The translations under genes were made by a program, and so were the position numbers. From NCBI GenBank assembly GCA_019137255.1, contig WPDH01000004.1, forward strand, positions 496,001-560,000: DNA of 64,000 nt. Reading direction: 5' to 3'. The notes under the pieces are model-generated. The model worked only from the letters and a program-made list of their open reading frames with translations, did no database searches and was not told the origin of the DNA. This stretch comes from Corinectria fuckeliana. Lineage: Eukaryota > Ascomycota > Sordariomycetes > Hypocreales > Nectriaceae. Below are positions 23,586 through 35,296 of the stretch, in pieces. Position 1 is the stretch's first letter, and every line of letters starts with the position of its first letter.

Positions 23586-25522
23586 ATGACGCTCTCTCAA
23601 TATGACTACATCTTTGCCATTGGCACCATGTTTGCCATGCTGGATGCCTACAACAACGGTGCTAGTAAGTGGTGACCTCTCCGACTCTCTCCTCCGCCCC
23701 TCTACTCTCGTAACAATGCTGACCACACACCTCCCTCCACAGACGACGTCGCCAACGCCTGGGCCACCAGCGTCTCCTCCCGATCCATCACGTACCGCCA
23801 GGCCATGATCTTCGGCACCGTCTTCGAGATGCTCGGCGCCATCACCGTCGGCGCCCGCACCGCCGACACCATCAAGAACGGCATCATCCCCAACGAGGCC
23901 TTCCAGGGCAACGCCGGCGTCCAGATGCTCGCCTTCACCTGCGCCCTCGCCGCCGCCTCCTCGTGGGTCATGTGGTGCACCAAGCACTCGGCCCACGTCT
24001 CCTCCACCTACTCGCTCATCTCCGCCGTGGCCGGCGTCGGCGTCGCCACCGTCGGCGCCTCCAAGGTCCAATGGGGCTGGAACGGCGGCAAGGGGCTCGG
24101 CGCCATCTTCGCCGGCCTCGGCATGGCTCCCGCCATCGCGGCCTGCTTCGGAGCCACCATCTTCATGCTCATCAAGGTCGTCGTCCACCTCCGCAGGAAC
24201 CCCATCCCCTGGGCCGTCTGGTCCTCGCCCTTCTTCTTCCTCGTGGCCGGCACCATCTGCACCCTCTCCATCGTCTACAAGGGCTCCCCCAACCTGGGCC
24301 TCGGCAAGAAGCCCTCGTGGTATGTCGCCTCGGTCACCATGGGCACTGGCGCCGGAGTCGCCCTCCTCGCCTGCATCTTCTTCGTCCCCTTCATCCACGC
24401 CAGGATCATCAAGAAGGACTACACCGTCAAGTGGTGGATGTTCATCCAGGGCCCTCTCCTGTTCAAGCGCGTCCCCCCCGCCGATGCCGCCGACGCCCCC
24501 GTCCCCGACTACGCCGTCGTCCAGCACGACGACGAGGATGACGAGTCTACCCGCTCCCCCGAGTCCATCACCGAGGCCGGCGAGAAGGGCCAGAAGACGG
24601 TTCCTCAGAGCAACGAGACCGTCCTCGTCGCCGCCGAGGCCAACCAGGCCACGTACAAGGAGCTCATGGCGCAGGGCCGGGAGAAGTTCCACGCCCGTCT
24701 CCGCAAGAAGGCCGGTCCTCTCGGCTGGGCCATGCGCACCCTCCACGACAACCCCCCGGGCCCTGGCCAGATGTACGAGCTGAACAACATCAAGATCCTC
24801 TTCAAGCGCATCCCCGCCATAATCACCGTCGGCCTCCTCTACGGCCTCCACTATGACATCCACGCTGCTCAGACCGGTATTGCTGGCACCCCCGAGGGCG
24901 AGCGCATGGCTCGCGTCTACGCCCACGCCAAGAAGTACCCCAACGAGGTCGAGCACACGTACTCCTTCATCCAGGTTCTCACTGCTTGCACTGCTTCCTT
25001 CGCTCACGGCGCCAACGACATCGGTAACTCGGTCGGCCCCTGGGCTGTCATCTACGGTGCCTGGTCCACTGGCAGCGCCGCCGAGGCCAAGGCCAGCGTC
25101 CCTGTCTGGCAGCTTGCTGTTCTCTCCGCCACCATCTCTCTGGGTCTCATCACCTACGGCTACAACATCATGAAGGGTAAGCACTCGCAGTTGCTACAAC
25201 GCTCCATTTAATCCATTCACTAACATGTCAAATAGTCATGGGCAACAAGATCACCTACCACTCTCCCAGCCGAGGCTGTTCCATGGAGATGGGCGCCGCC
25301 ATTACCGTCCTCGTCTTCTCCCAGTACTCTCTCCCCGTCTCTACCTCCATGTGCATCACTGGCGCCACTGTCGGCGTCGGTCTCTGCAACGGCACCTTCA
25401 AGGCTGTCAACTTCCAGCGAGTCGGTCTCCTGGTCTTCGCCTGGATCATGACCATCCCCGTTGCCGGCACTCTCGGTGGTGTCCTCATGGGTCTCTTCCT
25501 CAACGCCCCTCACTTTGTTTGA
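23586..25522 (+). CDS. pho-4: Phosphate permease PHO-4 (PiT family)
   Basis: Plasma-membrane high-affinity, cation-coupled phosphate transporter. Three exons: 23586-23664, 23743-25176, 25236-25522; 599 aa, close to Neurospora PHO-4 (about 590). It has the two PiT signature repeats: GANDVANAWATSV at about residues 25-37, split by intron 1, and AHGANDIGNSVGPWAV in the C-terminal half. Multiple hydrophobic segments flank a long hydrophilic central loop (about 290-370) rich in Asp, Glu and Ser, as in the family. It starts MTLSQYDYIFAIGTMFAMLDAYNNGA. Introns are 78 and 59 nt with GTAAGT/GTAAGC donors. CACGTG sites upstream fit induction by phosphate starvation. A 583-aa antisense frame is a shadow. 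Confidence 0.95.
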
Positions 25523-26569
25523 AAAGCCTTTTCTGCGCTCGGTGGATGAGACGCACACTTGGAACCACTATTATGGAGTTTGGGATTTATCGCATATGTA
25601 ATGATGAGAACGGAGCGGCATAGGCAGGAGCCATTGGTCTGCTGAGAATGTTTTCTATATACCTGGCATTAAGCCATCAAAATTGATCGAGTTCTTTTAC
25701 TTTTCACGTTTGCCGTCGTTTCGCTCGAGTCAAGAGCTCTGATACATCTAAGAGACTTCAACTTCCTCTTGATCTATAAGAGAAACTCTGTACGATCCTC
25801 TCCATCGGCCCATTTAATATGAAAATCATAGAGATTTCTCCAAAACTAATCTGAGAGGGTTTGACGGTATCTAGATAGACTTTCCCTTTACCAAGGTCAC
25901 AAATTCGCCTCACGGGATGCAACAAAATTAACAAGATTGGTCTACAGGCCTATGGCTACACCATATATTCTAGAGTCCTGTGTGCGAAAGTGACTTCGAC
26001 ATCTGCAAAGTTTCAGGACGCGTTCCCTCATAGCCATGAACTTTGGCTCCTCGAAAAAACGACTTGCTGTAACAAAGGTCCCCTCACATCCCTATCACGG
26101 CACGCACGTGAAATTGGCGATTTACACGCATGAGCAGACCCCCCGTTAATTTTTTCGGGATATTTTTCTTGCCCCTCTGCAGAAAAGCTTTGCTAAAACA
26201 AGCGAGCCCGGTTTATGCTCAGGGGCGTGGTCGTGGAAAGGGGCTCTGACTTGGCGATTATCGATACCTACTGTGATGTAAGGATAGTCCTTCTACTTTA
26301 GGGTTTAGTTCGAGACGTGGATACTATGTTATCATCTTGTAATACCTTTCCATCAGGATTTGTATTAGCAATGTGTTTGTTTAGAACCCCACATATTCTC
26401 CAGCAGATCCCTCACGCCCTTAGGGCGTTATTCTTTCATACTGTTGGTCAAATCGTGGACAAGAATATTCTAATCAAGGTTCTTAGTTAGACTGTGAGCA
26501 ACGGAAATCCATAAAGATCTAGTATACTCTGGTGTAGTCTGACACTAGTTACACCTACAACCAGAGCCC
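25523..26569. other. AT-rich intergenic region
   Basis: Contains the probable 3' ends of the convergent pho-4 and peptidase genes. There are runs of T and A, one further CACGTG at 26105-26110, and no coding frame of interest. Confidence 0.45.
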
Positions 26570-28357
26570 TCAAGTCTGCTCCTCGAGCCACTTCGCGTAT
26601 TCAAACGCCCACATGTTAGGCTTGCACACAGTACCAACTTCCGGCAGAGAACCATCTCGAAAGTATGCAGCAATGGCATCAAGCGTGCAGTTGGAAGCGT
26701 GTGAAGTGACTCCGTGCTTTACCGTCAAAGAGTTAGCTGAATAATCCACGGGCACATCGTCTTCACACTGGAAATACTTACGCCGACGCCTTCGTGAACC
26801 AACATCCGGCTCCCCCTAAACCGAGAAGATACTTGCCAAGCGTGGCTTAGCGAAGTAATGGGGTCGTATGCGCCGTTGATGATGAGGATTGGAAAGCTCG
26901 TGTTGACGTTCCGAAGCTCGTTGGTGTTGACCCCCTCGGCGGCATCGAATTGCCACACGCTACAGCCCATGTAGTCGGCAGCTATCGCGTCTCCAAAGGA
27001 GCTCTCGGCCAAGTGTGCGCGGTAGAGGGAGTAAAGATCGTCCGGGACTTCAACACGAAAGGACGAATCAGAACATGCGATGCCTTGGAATGCTTCCGTG
27101 CCAAGGTTCCACTCCGACGGAACCTCTTGGTAGAGATCCAGGGCCATCTTATATTTGCCTTCGAGTGCGTAGGAGAGAATGTCCACAACGGTTGGGTACG
27201 TCGAGGGGCTTGAAAGCTCGTTGAGAATGGCGTACTTTAACCGTTGAAGGACAGAGTTACCCCCGAGTGGAAAGTCGGCCGGCGACAGGCCTGAGTCGGC
27301 TGGGAGCTCAGGTGTGTTGATCAACTTCTGGAAGAGGTCCTCCACGGCGCTTCTCAAATCTTTCACAGTTGTGCTAGGTCCAGAGAAGTTGGCAAGTCGA
27401 CAAGTCTCGGGTCCAAGCTCAACGCATTCGGAAAACAAATGCATCAGAGACTTCTCGGCATCGCGGGGGCCGCCAATGCCGGTAGACGTAAGGTACGCAT
27501 CGGCGAGCGAGTTGGAGTCAAGAAGAACTTGCCCAAGCCGGTCGGGGAACATGGAGGCGACAACTTGCCCCAGGACTGTGCCGTAAGAAATGCCCCAGTA
27601 CCTCAACTTGCCATCTTCGCCGAGAGCATCGACAATCTTCATGAGGTCACGGGCTGTGAAAGCTGTGCCAAGGTAGCGACCATACTTTTGCTGACTCTTA
27701 TAACAGGCTTCGGCCAACGCGGTATTGTTGTCCCACTTCTCTTTCGCTATGTAAGGCCACAACTCCGCTTGAGGCAGAGACTGTTCACTTCGACGGGACA
27801 GGTTGGCAGAACTGGCCGTTTTATCACATGCGAACGGAATCGTTCTGCCGGTACCGCTTTTGGATGTCAGCTAACAAGGCATGAGAATATAGCCTGGCCG
27901 ACTTACCGAGGATCAAACGAAACGATGTTGTGGTGACCGCCAAGAATGCTTGAGCAGCAACGTTAGCAAAGCTTGACGTTACTAACCAGAACCTCACCTA
28001 CTCGCGAAAGTCTGGCCCGAGATACGCGAGCGTCTCGATGCCAGAAATCCCAGGACCACCTGGGTTCCACAAGACACTGCCCTTGAATGGTTTCCTAGTA
28101 GCGTTGAATCGGAGCAGCTGGAGATCGATGGTTTCGCCAGAGTCTTGGTTGGTATAGTCCAGGGGAACCTCGAGTATCGCGCAGTCGCCTGGTTCCCTCA
28201 TTGCATTCGTTATGTCATCGGGAAGAAAATCGCAGGGGGCCCAGTTCAGAGACGAGAACCTAGCCTCAACAAAAGACGATCGATGGCCATCTGGCGAGGC
28301 TAAAGTCTTGCTCAAGCCCAGGATCAATGATCCAACGATGCTAAGGCACGACTTCAT
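26570..28357 (-). CDS. Secreted alpha/beta-hydrolase peptidase (S33, TAP-like)
   Basis: Probably an extracellular tripeptidyl/prolyl-type aminopeptidase of the S33 family. Four exons on the minus strand: 28002-28357, 27907-27948, 27856 down to 26782, 26570-26716; 539 aa. A signal peptide (about residues 1-20, MKSCLSIVGSLILGLSKTLA) is followed by the oxyanion motif WNPGGPG. The tiny 42-nt exon 2 encodes ILGGHHNIVSFDPR and joins exon 3 to make DPRGTGRTIPFAC, a strong check on both introns. The nucleophile is Ser223 in WGISYGT, the acid Asp464 in NGAYDPITS and the base His492 in GVGHGV, which is only formed after splicing of intron 3. The C-terminal part matches the TAP-like domain. Introns 1 and 2 are 53 and 50 nt; the intron-1 donor GTAGGT is weak but avoids an in-frame TAG. 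Confidence 0.9.
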
Positions 28358-29409
28358 CCTGACTCGAGTTGTGAATATGCCAAGGGGGGAAGGCCTATTG
28401 GACTTCGATGGGCTCTTGACTTGTTATATACCATGTATGACGTGAACGCGGAGTGCGAAAGAATCGGAATTCTGATTATCTCCCCCGGCTTGGCGTTTCT
28501 TCTTGCCCACCTCCGGCTTGGCGTAGCAAATGAGCTCGTTACATTGTGGCTTTTGCCAACGCTGGAGTGAGCGAGTTAAGTGAGGCTTCGCGGTACGTGG
28601 CCCAATCTGTAACTCAAAACCGGGCCCGGTGGTGAGATATTTATGGGGGTCACAGGGATGTGTTTAATCCCGCTGTGATACTCCGTACAGTGGGTTGTAA
28701 CATACATAAGTAGGTAGGTCTAGGTAGTATACTCAAGTACCTAGACTACCTATCTAAGCATGTCTAATTAAAAGCCTCCGCTTTTGGGATCTCATCCCAC
28801 GGGAACCTAATCTCGTACTGCGTGTGGATCAAGCAGCAATTCGTCCATCAATCAAACCTCCCATCCTTCTGATCCACCCAGACTCGGCTGTCACACCGGA
28901 TGTCTTTGGCAGCTCTGCTGTTTAATAGGCGAGGACACGAGTCTATTTTAGGCAATTGCCGTTGGTCCGGCAGCTAGCTACAGTGTTACTCTCACCTTTC
29001 CTATCCTGCACCAAAAGAACTTGACGCAAATGCGTAGATGGCTGTGGTGGGCGGAAGAGAACGGTGCGTTTCTACATTGTAAGCTCGTTTGGGATTGTTC
29101 TCGAGAAGCTCCTAGTGCTCGCGGTGATGCTCTGATGTGGAAGTTCAACTCGGAGCCTCCCGGCTGATTCAATCGGCTGAATTTGTGACTGCGGAGGTGC
29201 ATGTATCTGTCAAGGTAGCACTAATTCAACCGGAGCGCCGTATCTTCAACTTGAAAGCTATCACAACATACGCGGAAAACTCTTGCCAAGATTCTGATCT
29301 GAATTATTGACTCTGTCTAGGCGTATCTGTGGTTGCCTGATGTGGTTTGAAAGCTGCTCTCAAAATAACCACCATACGGGAGTAAACCGAAGAAATTTCC
29401 GAGCATTTC
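28358..29409. other. Intergenic region
   Basis: Promoter of the peptidase and 3' flank of the F-box gene. It has an AGGTAGGTCTAGGTAG-type stretch near 28710-28730. No gene is supported. Confidence 0.4.
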
Positions 29410-31153
29410 TCAGGTTTCGTGCTCAAGCTTCCCCGCCGCACGCTTGATATCACGCAGAATACCCTTATTAGATAATCCAGCGTAATGGGTGTGTGGTGGC
29501 ATCCGGTAGCGCGGTTCTGTGCCACGGCATTTCATAAAGAGTACACCATAGTCTCGAGACACTTCGCAGCTCGTACCCACGCCCTTGCCATATCTCATGT
29601 AATGCAGCCAGATCTCCTCCTTGACCATGTCCTCCCAGCAGCGTAGTCCCTTCCCCGTCGCACACCCGGGGCTGTCACACGAGAGCAAGTGCCGAGTGTT
29701 CTCGTTGAAAATGCCGCTTCCATGGGGCACGTTGTCTAGCAGATTAAGCCAGCCTAGGCTCGTCGGTTTCCAAACCTCCTCCCAGCCATAGCGATACGTC
29801 AGAGTGATGCGTCCAGCGATGAGGTACCAGGCGTAGACGGCTCCACAGTCTTCGCAGTCGAGATATCGTTGTCGATCGCATGGGCACTTGTGCATCCTAT
29901 CACCACCATCATGGGGATACCTAGTGCTGCCTGGGTGCCCGAAGCATTCACATATGCCCGAATGCGCGAAGGCTCCAATCTGCTCGCCGTCAGACATGTG
30001 CTTGCAGGGCTTGAGGTCGTGGTTGTGAAATGCAGCCCCAACCAAGTTTGCAAGCGTGTCCCGAATGGCTGTCGGGCTGGGAGGATTTACCGAATCGATG
30101 TCCAGCAAGGGGAGATCCCACCCAAGTGTCGCTTGAACGCTTTTATTAACTGAACTACGAGCTAGGCGTAGTCGTGGGAATGCCGATCCGTGGGCTGCCC
30201 CCCTTCGTTTGAAACGAGGCTCATGTGAGCGATCTGTGCATACGACCTGCTTCGAGTCGTCATGAATTGGGATGCTTCGTTCGATGGTCTGCCACGCCAC
30301 GGGCTCGTGCGAATCGTGGGAACAGAGCGTTATCTTCCCCAGCCTTCCGATGCAATTGAGCTCGCCGATACCGCGGTTGTGGTTCTCTATACTCTCAACC
30401 GAGAAGAAAATACGGGTATGTCTCTCCTTACAGCCTTGGCAAAAGAGTGACTCGCGTAGACTGATCAGCTTAGGATCCTCCTCTCCGCGATTCGACACCT
30501 CGATGCACGGGGCGCAGCATCTTTCCGCCGGCTCAAATTGTTGATCCAGTCGTATAAGCTTGGCCACCTCGCTCCGTTCGGCAGTCGTCATTGAGCTGAT
30601 CAAAAAAAGGAATATGGGGGTCTTTGGACCCAGGCTCTCCGTGAAATCGACGGAAGACTTTGGTGTCGAATATCTTAAGGAACATATTCGAGGACTGCCT
30701 CAGCGACCAAAGGGATTCTTTGGGTAAACGACTCATGATGCCCGTCAGTATTTCGTTGGGCAAGTTGCATAGGGCAGATGCAGGTGCAGGTGCAGGTGCA
30801 GTTGCAGATGCAGATCCATTTTTGCTCATGTAATCCTCCTGAAAGATAGTGGCCTGGGTCGAAGCTTGATTTGGAGACTCTGGCTGCTGTTCAATCCGAG
30901 CTTGATTGGGCGACTCTGGTTGCCGTCGAATCAGGCCTCGAAACGGGCGGACCCATTGTAGGACCCGAGCAACCTTTTCAACCTCTTCATCACTCGTACC
31001 CGGTGTTTGGTCTTGGTCCGCTTCAATCTTCCCAGTTAGAAGGGGGACAGCTTGGCCAGGTCCTTTTCCACAACGCTCGTACGGCCTCCCGCCTTCTTCA
31101 ACCTCCTGGGTCAAATCGTCGAACTTCCAATCGGCCCCCATTCTCAAACTCAT
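29410..31153 (-). CDS. F-box protein with cysteine-rich C-terminal part, frame broken
   Basis: Probable substrate adaptor of an SCF ubiquitin ligase. Two overlapping minus-strand frames make up one gene: 31153 down to 30533, then the frame open from 30603 to 29410. The first carries an F-box (LCNLPNEILTGIMSRLPKESLWSL, about residues 127-150) followed by KVFRRFHGEP; the second continues as ISSMTTAERSEVAKLIRLD, then LFCQGCKERHTRIFF and CIGRLGKITLCSH, the zinc-knuckle-like tail common in fungal F-box proteins. The frames meet at a run of seven A on the plus strand (30602-30608); one base fewer would join them. Upstream is a doubled PESPNQA motif and an Ala/Pro run from the hexamer repeat. An alternative start is MSKNG at 30829. 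Confidence 0.65.
30774..30815. repeat. GCAGRT hexamer repeat in F-box ORF
   Basis: About seven hexamer units (GCAGGT or GCAGAT, one GCAGTT) in the coding frame of the F-box gene, encoding an Ala/Pro/Ser run just before the F-box. Confidence 0.85.
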
Positions 31154-33841
31154 TTCGAAGGAATGCTGAGAATGGCCCGTCCCTGGATCTTCTTCGATGT
31201 TGTAATTTGTGCTGTGATAGTTGACTGGAACTTTGCTGCTGCTGCCTTGGTGTCTGTGGACATGGCCTCCTCTTATAACTAGAAACTCACTAGATTTGAC
31301 TCGAGCAATCGTAACCTAATCGCAGGAAACGAAAAGTTAGTCGCACTCAACAAAAAGGCAGTCACACAGGAGACCTGCTGCGCCCTGGTGGCTTTGCTGA
31401 GCCAAACTCAAAGTATCTGTTCATCAGACACGATCCTTTCCAACTGCATGAGGAATGTTAGCTTTCTTCGTACCACCGATGTTTCCACAATTCGATGAGG
31501 CACAATGCAGAAGACCTACAGTGGCATCACCGTGCATCTGGCTCGATGTAAATACGGGCACAGCATTTCCGTAGCTGTTTCGAGCCCTTAGAGTTTCGAA
31601 AACGGCGTATTTAGACCTTGAGATATTTCCCCGGCAGCCTGAGATGTCATGGTGGGATGCAATGTCGTCGAAGCCGGGTCAGGTTCGTCTCAGTCTCACC
31701 GGACAGTAGGTGGCATCGTCCGTTCGGGGTAGGATATATCGAGACCCGTGTCACTCCCAGTCCATCCTGGCTCATGGCGTTGCATGTCCTAGTAGCAAGG
31801 CAACCGATATCAGCAAATACTATGAAATGGCTAACGACAAGGCATCGAGACAGGTGGAGAGACAGGTGGTGGGCGGGGGAAGGACGTAAAGTGTTGTGAA
31901 GGGATTGGGAATAAAGGAAAGGCCACCACTCACAAGGGATCTGGCACCTAATTATCCCTCGTCAGATAGCCTGCCAGTCGGGCATGTTCAATACGATTAA
32001 GCATCAGTGTGGCTGACGGCACGCCGGCGCAACAAGGAACTGATTGCGCTCGAAAAGGCGCGCGGCGTTGGTTTGTTAAGCCGACTTTAAATCACAAAGG
32101 TCTGCTAGGTAAGGGCCGTTAGTGTGAGAGCGCACTTTGAATCGTCGGCGACCTCGAGAAGATTGACAAGAAGAAGGTACTTTCCCAGGATGTTCGCATT
32201 GCGAAGCATGTTTCTCTTCATGCTAGCTGCCTTGGATGGAACGGTGTGCATATTAGTTGGGAATACAACACACCTTTTCTTTATTTAGTCATCCCCCGAC
32301 CGTCTGCTCTGAGGCGTTCTCCCGTCAAAGAAACGGGGCATTGCCGTGACTTCATTTGGAACAGAGATGGTCTGCTGGAAAGCAGACCACAACGACAAGG
32401 TCTCAAAGCCGTGTTCTCTTCTGGTTGAGAAGAAAACTATCCCGTTGAGCCGGTCGTGGAACATCGACAGCAAAGTGCCATATGTATGATTGCCGCATGT
32501 GTCTTCGGTGTCTGTGATTTTCTACTCCCTGGCAGCGGCGCCACTGTAATTGGAGCATTGGTCTGTGGTGTTGTGATATGGCTTGTGGTGAATGAGTCTA
32601 CCTCGATAGAAACACTACTACTGTCATCGTAGTGATATCGTATGACGTCGGTCACTGCTTGGTCGCTGCTGCGTTGGTGAAGAAGAAATGGAAGGTGGAT
32701 GACGGAGTACGGCTCCGAGGAAGAACATCTAGCAAAGATGTGCTGGAATGGGCTGGTAATCGGAGAAAGATGGTGTCGCAAGTCAGCGGCGAGGCTGGAA
32801 CGATCCAAAATGTAAAGAGATGCCGTATACAAGACCCGTGTAGGTGCAGACATGGAGTATTTGACGCTAGAACCTAGGAAGAGACGACAGTGAGTGAAGC
32901 ATTTGACGCTGGCATGCGGAGAGGAAGTCGATGGTGGATCGAGGACGAGACGCCAGTATTTGGTGAGTCGACGGTAGAGATAGCGTTCCATCATATGGAG
33001 AAAAGACGTACGGTGGATCGTAGACGTGATGCTTGTGGCGGGACAAAACTGCAATGCGAAGCGAGCATTCGACGATGGTGTAACGTTGTCCAAAACACTG
33101 GCAGCGCTCGAAGACTGGGACGGAAGAGGTTGCTGGTGCGAGCAAAACGACACGGTTCTAGACGATGCTGGGCCTTCAGTTGGAAGAATTGACGGATTGA
33201 ACTATGGCCAGATGGGACATGCATCAAGTGCGGCGCGATAGGGAAGGTTTTCCGCATAGCGGGGTGGTGATTGTCGGCGTTCCACGATGCGGAATGAGGT
33301 GTGTATTCCGACATTTCGAGGCTCAAGGTAGGAGTCGTGTGGCCAAACTGTTCTGAAAAGAAGGCGGAGAATTCATGAATGGCGTGAACTGGCGAAACGC
33401 GGCATAGAAGGAGCCTGTCGCATATGCGTTGTCGCTGGAAGGGATGTGCTGGCAATGTCGAGATGGGATTGTCGACGAGGATGCAGATACTGCTCGAGGA
33501 TATGCTGGTATGGCTCGAGGACATTTGGCATAGCTCGCGAGTTGGAAGACGTGAGAGCGGCCATGCAAGCAAGAAATGCAGCAGTGACGTGGTTGGAGTG
33601 TGTGTCGAACTGCTGATTGAGGTGGGAGGTAACATCGTTTTTGTACCAGCTGCCAGCAAAGGCGAGCACGGTAGGGGGGCTGCTTTAGCTTCGCCATGGT
33701 GATGATGGCTACTGGACCCGGACAAGGTGCGCGTGTGATTGTGCGCCTGACCTACAGACCCGTGGACCGGGCCAGTCTGGCAGGACTTACAGCCGCCGAA
33801 GCAGCGTGCCGGCGAGACTGGTCGATGTTACCATCTGCGTC
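31154..33841. other. No confident gene; many overlapping ORFs on both strands
   Basis: Between 32437 and 33725 the minus strand has open frames of 238 and 244 aa and the plus strand has several of 70-100 aa. They are rich in Ser, His and Arg in every frame, which points to compositional bias or a decayed gene. None has a domain I recognise. 31154-32430 shows nothing. Confidence 0.35.
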
Positions 33842-34129
33842 GTTGTTTTATAGTGATTCGGGCTGGTCAACACTCGGTTGTTTTAACGTGGTTTGTCTAT
33901 CAACACACTGTTATTTTATAGTGATTTGGGCCAGTCAACACTAGTTTGTTTTAATGTGGTTTGTCCTTCAACACGGCGTCGTTGTTTTATAGTGATTCGA
34001 GCTGGTCAACACTTGGTTGTTTTATCGTGATTTGTCCTTCAACACGCTGTCGCCGTCGTCATTTTAAAGTGATTCGGGTCGGGTCAACACTGGGATGTTT
34101 TAACGTGATTTGTCTCCTTTCAACACGCG
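33842..34129. repeat. Higher-order tandem repeat (4 x about 70 bp, 8 subunits)
   Basis: Four units begin at 33842, 33910, 33981 and 34058. Each consists of an A-type subunit (about 35 bp, GTTGTTTTATAGTGATTCGG then a TCAACAC end) and a related B-type subunit (about 33 bp, GTTGTTTTAACGTGGTTTG then a CAACAC end). Every subunit has the TTTTA...GTG..TT...CAACAC skeleton. Copies 1-3 are tightly spaced; copy 4 is preceded by a short CGCCGTC insert. Confidence 0.9.
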
Positions 34130-34189
34130 GCACCGAGGTCTAGTCGGCCTCACCTAAACATTGTTAGTTATACCATTCAACGTGAGTAG

Positions 34190-34393
34190 TCAGGGAGAAC
34201 AGATACCGTCAACCCTGGCGGCTCTCTTCTCCGCCGCATCCGCCCTCTTCTCCCTCTCCACCGCCCTCTCCTCGGCCGCCTGGGCTCTCTCCTCGGCCCT
34301 CTGGGCCCTTTGGTCGGTTCGATAAGCGAACCATGCCCCACTCACCATGGTGATGGCGACAGCGGCGGCGATGGTAGCAGGGGTCGACGTCAT
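34190..34393 (-). CDS. Putative 67-aa membrane/coiled-coil protein
   Basis: Minus strand, ATG at 34393. The product has a short N-terminal hydrophobic helix (TIAAAVAITMVSGAWFAY, about residues 7-24) followed by a near-perfect heptad-like run in which RAQRAEERAQAAEERAVER repeats an A-E-[EK]-R-A theme, ending VDGICSP. This is a tail-anchor-like or signal-anchor plus coiled-coil layout. The frame is open upstream to 34600, so the true start is uncertain. It sits between the tandem repeat array and a MITE-like element, and the flanking 34504-34529 is shared with the repeat at 41.5 kb, so it could be a gene carried by the repeat. Function unknown. Confidence 0.4.
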   Translation of the reverse strand: MTSTPATIAAAVAITMVSGAWFAYRTDQRAQRAEERAQAAEERAVEREKRADAAEKRAARVDGICSP

Positions 34394-34539
34394 TTTCTGT
34401 GCTTGTGGTGTCTGCTCTTGAAAATGAAAACGAAAGCATCTGTTGAGGCGGGGAGTTCTTCTGGACCCCAACCGCGGTGCCCTTCTTCCAACTCTCCCGT
34501 GTCTCCTTCCTCGCCGAACGAATGACGTCTTTATTTTTT

Positions 34540-34712
34540 GAGTCGTGCTATTCGGGCTGTATATTACATACTCAGTTAGGGCATTAGGGTAATAAGACAT
34601 TAAGGTGTTAGAGTATTATAGAGTTTAGGTATTTAAAGCTTTAGGGAATTAAGACTATAGTAAAGCAAATGATAGGTAAGAAGTATAAGATTACAGCCTA
34701 AATACTATAACT
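34540..34712 (+). mobile_element. MITE-like element, short copy
   Basis: AT-rich, about 173 bp. It begins GAGTCGTGCTATTCGGGCTG and ends in a degenerate inverse of that sequence (CAGCCTAAATACTATAACTT). Its sequence matches the reverse complement of 35297-35554 over most of its length, with the internal 8-bp repeats reduced. No coding capacity. Confidence 0.7.
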
Positions 34713-35160
34713 TATTTTCTTCCCCAGACTATAAAAGGCACCAATCCTGTGTCTGGGATGGCGGGCCGAGTTTATCAACGTCCCGGGTAAGTATCGGTTG
34801 TCTATCCCAGGGACGACCGCGATAACCTCTTCTTCTCCTTCCGTCTCTCCTTTTTCGATGCTCACCCTTCATACCGTCTCGAGCGCCTTAGCATCGCCTC
34901 CTGAGACAGCCATGACGCGGGAGAATGCCACCGCCATAAGGTCCGGCCAGAACATTCGCTGCGGAGTTTCGAGATGTAAGTCGTGGCCCGGATAATTAAA
35001 TGAACACAAGATAGCTCGGCGTGGAGCTTGCGGCCCTTCGCGGCCAGCTTCTCGAAGGAGGCAGGGGAGATTAACCCTCAGTCGCACTTTCCCATTGCCC
35101 TAAGTCTACGGCACAAGGCGACCGGCCTCAACCGCGAGGAAGGAATAGGGAGGACGGCTC

Positions 35161-35296
35161 GGTCGACATATACGCATCGGTGACGCCCTCTCCTGGGAAG
35201 GCATGAAGCAGTCATGGGTGCCTGTGAGTGAGCGGCAGATAGGTACCATAGTTGTCTAGCTCTAGGATATAGCAGCCTAGTCTGCTATAAAAAATA
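35161..35296 (+). repeat. Dispersed repeat, copy A (diverged)
   Basis: 35161-35254 aligns with 41207-41302 at high similarity, starting GTCGACATATACGCATCGG against GTCGACATGTGCGCATCGG. The similarity resumes at 35275-35296 (CCTAGTCTGCTATAAAAAAT against CCCAGTCTGCCGGAAAAAAT). Most differences are G/A or C/T transitions with copy A holding the A or T. Confidence 0.75.

Noticed and set aside
23433..25184. 583-aa minus-strand ORF opposite pho-4
   Set aside because: Gly/Asp/Val-rich antisense of a strongly biased gene; no family match.
32437..33725. Long minus-strand ORFs (238 and 244 aa) with faint cyclin-like or structured look
   Set aside because: All frames have similar Ser/His/Arg bias and no conserved box could be identified.
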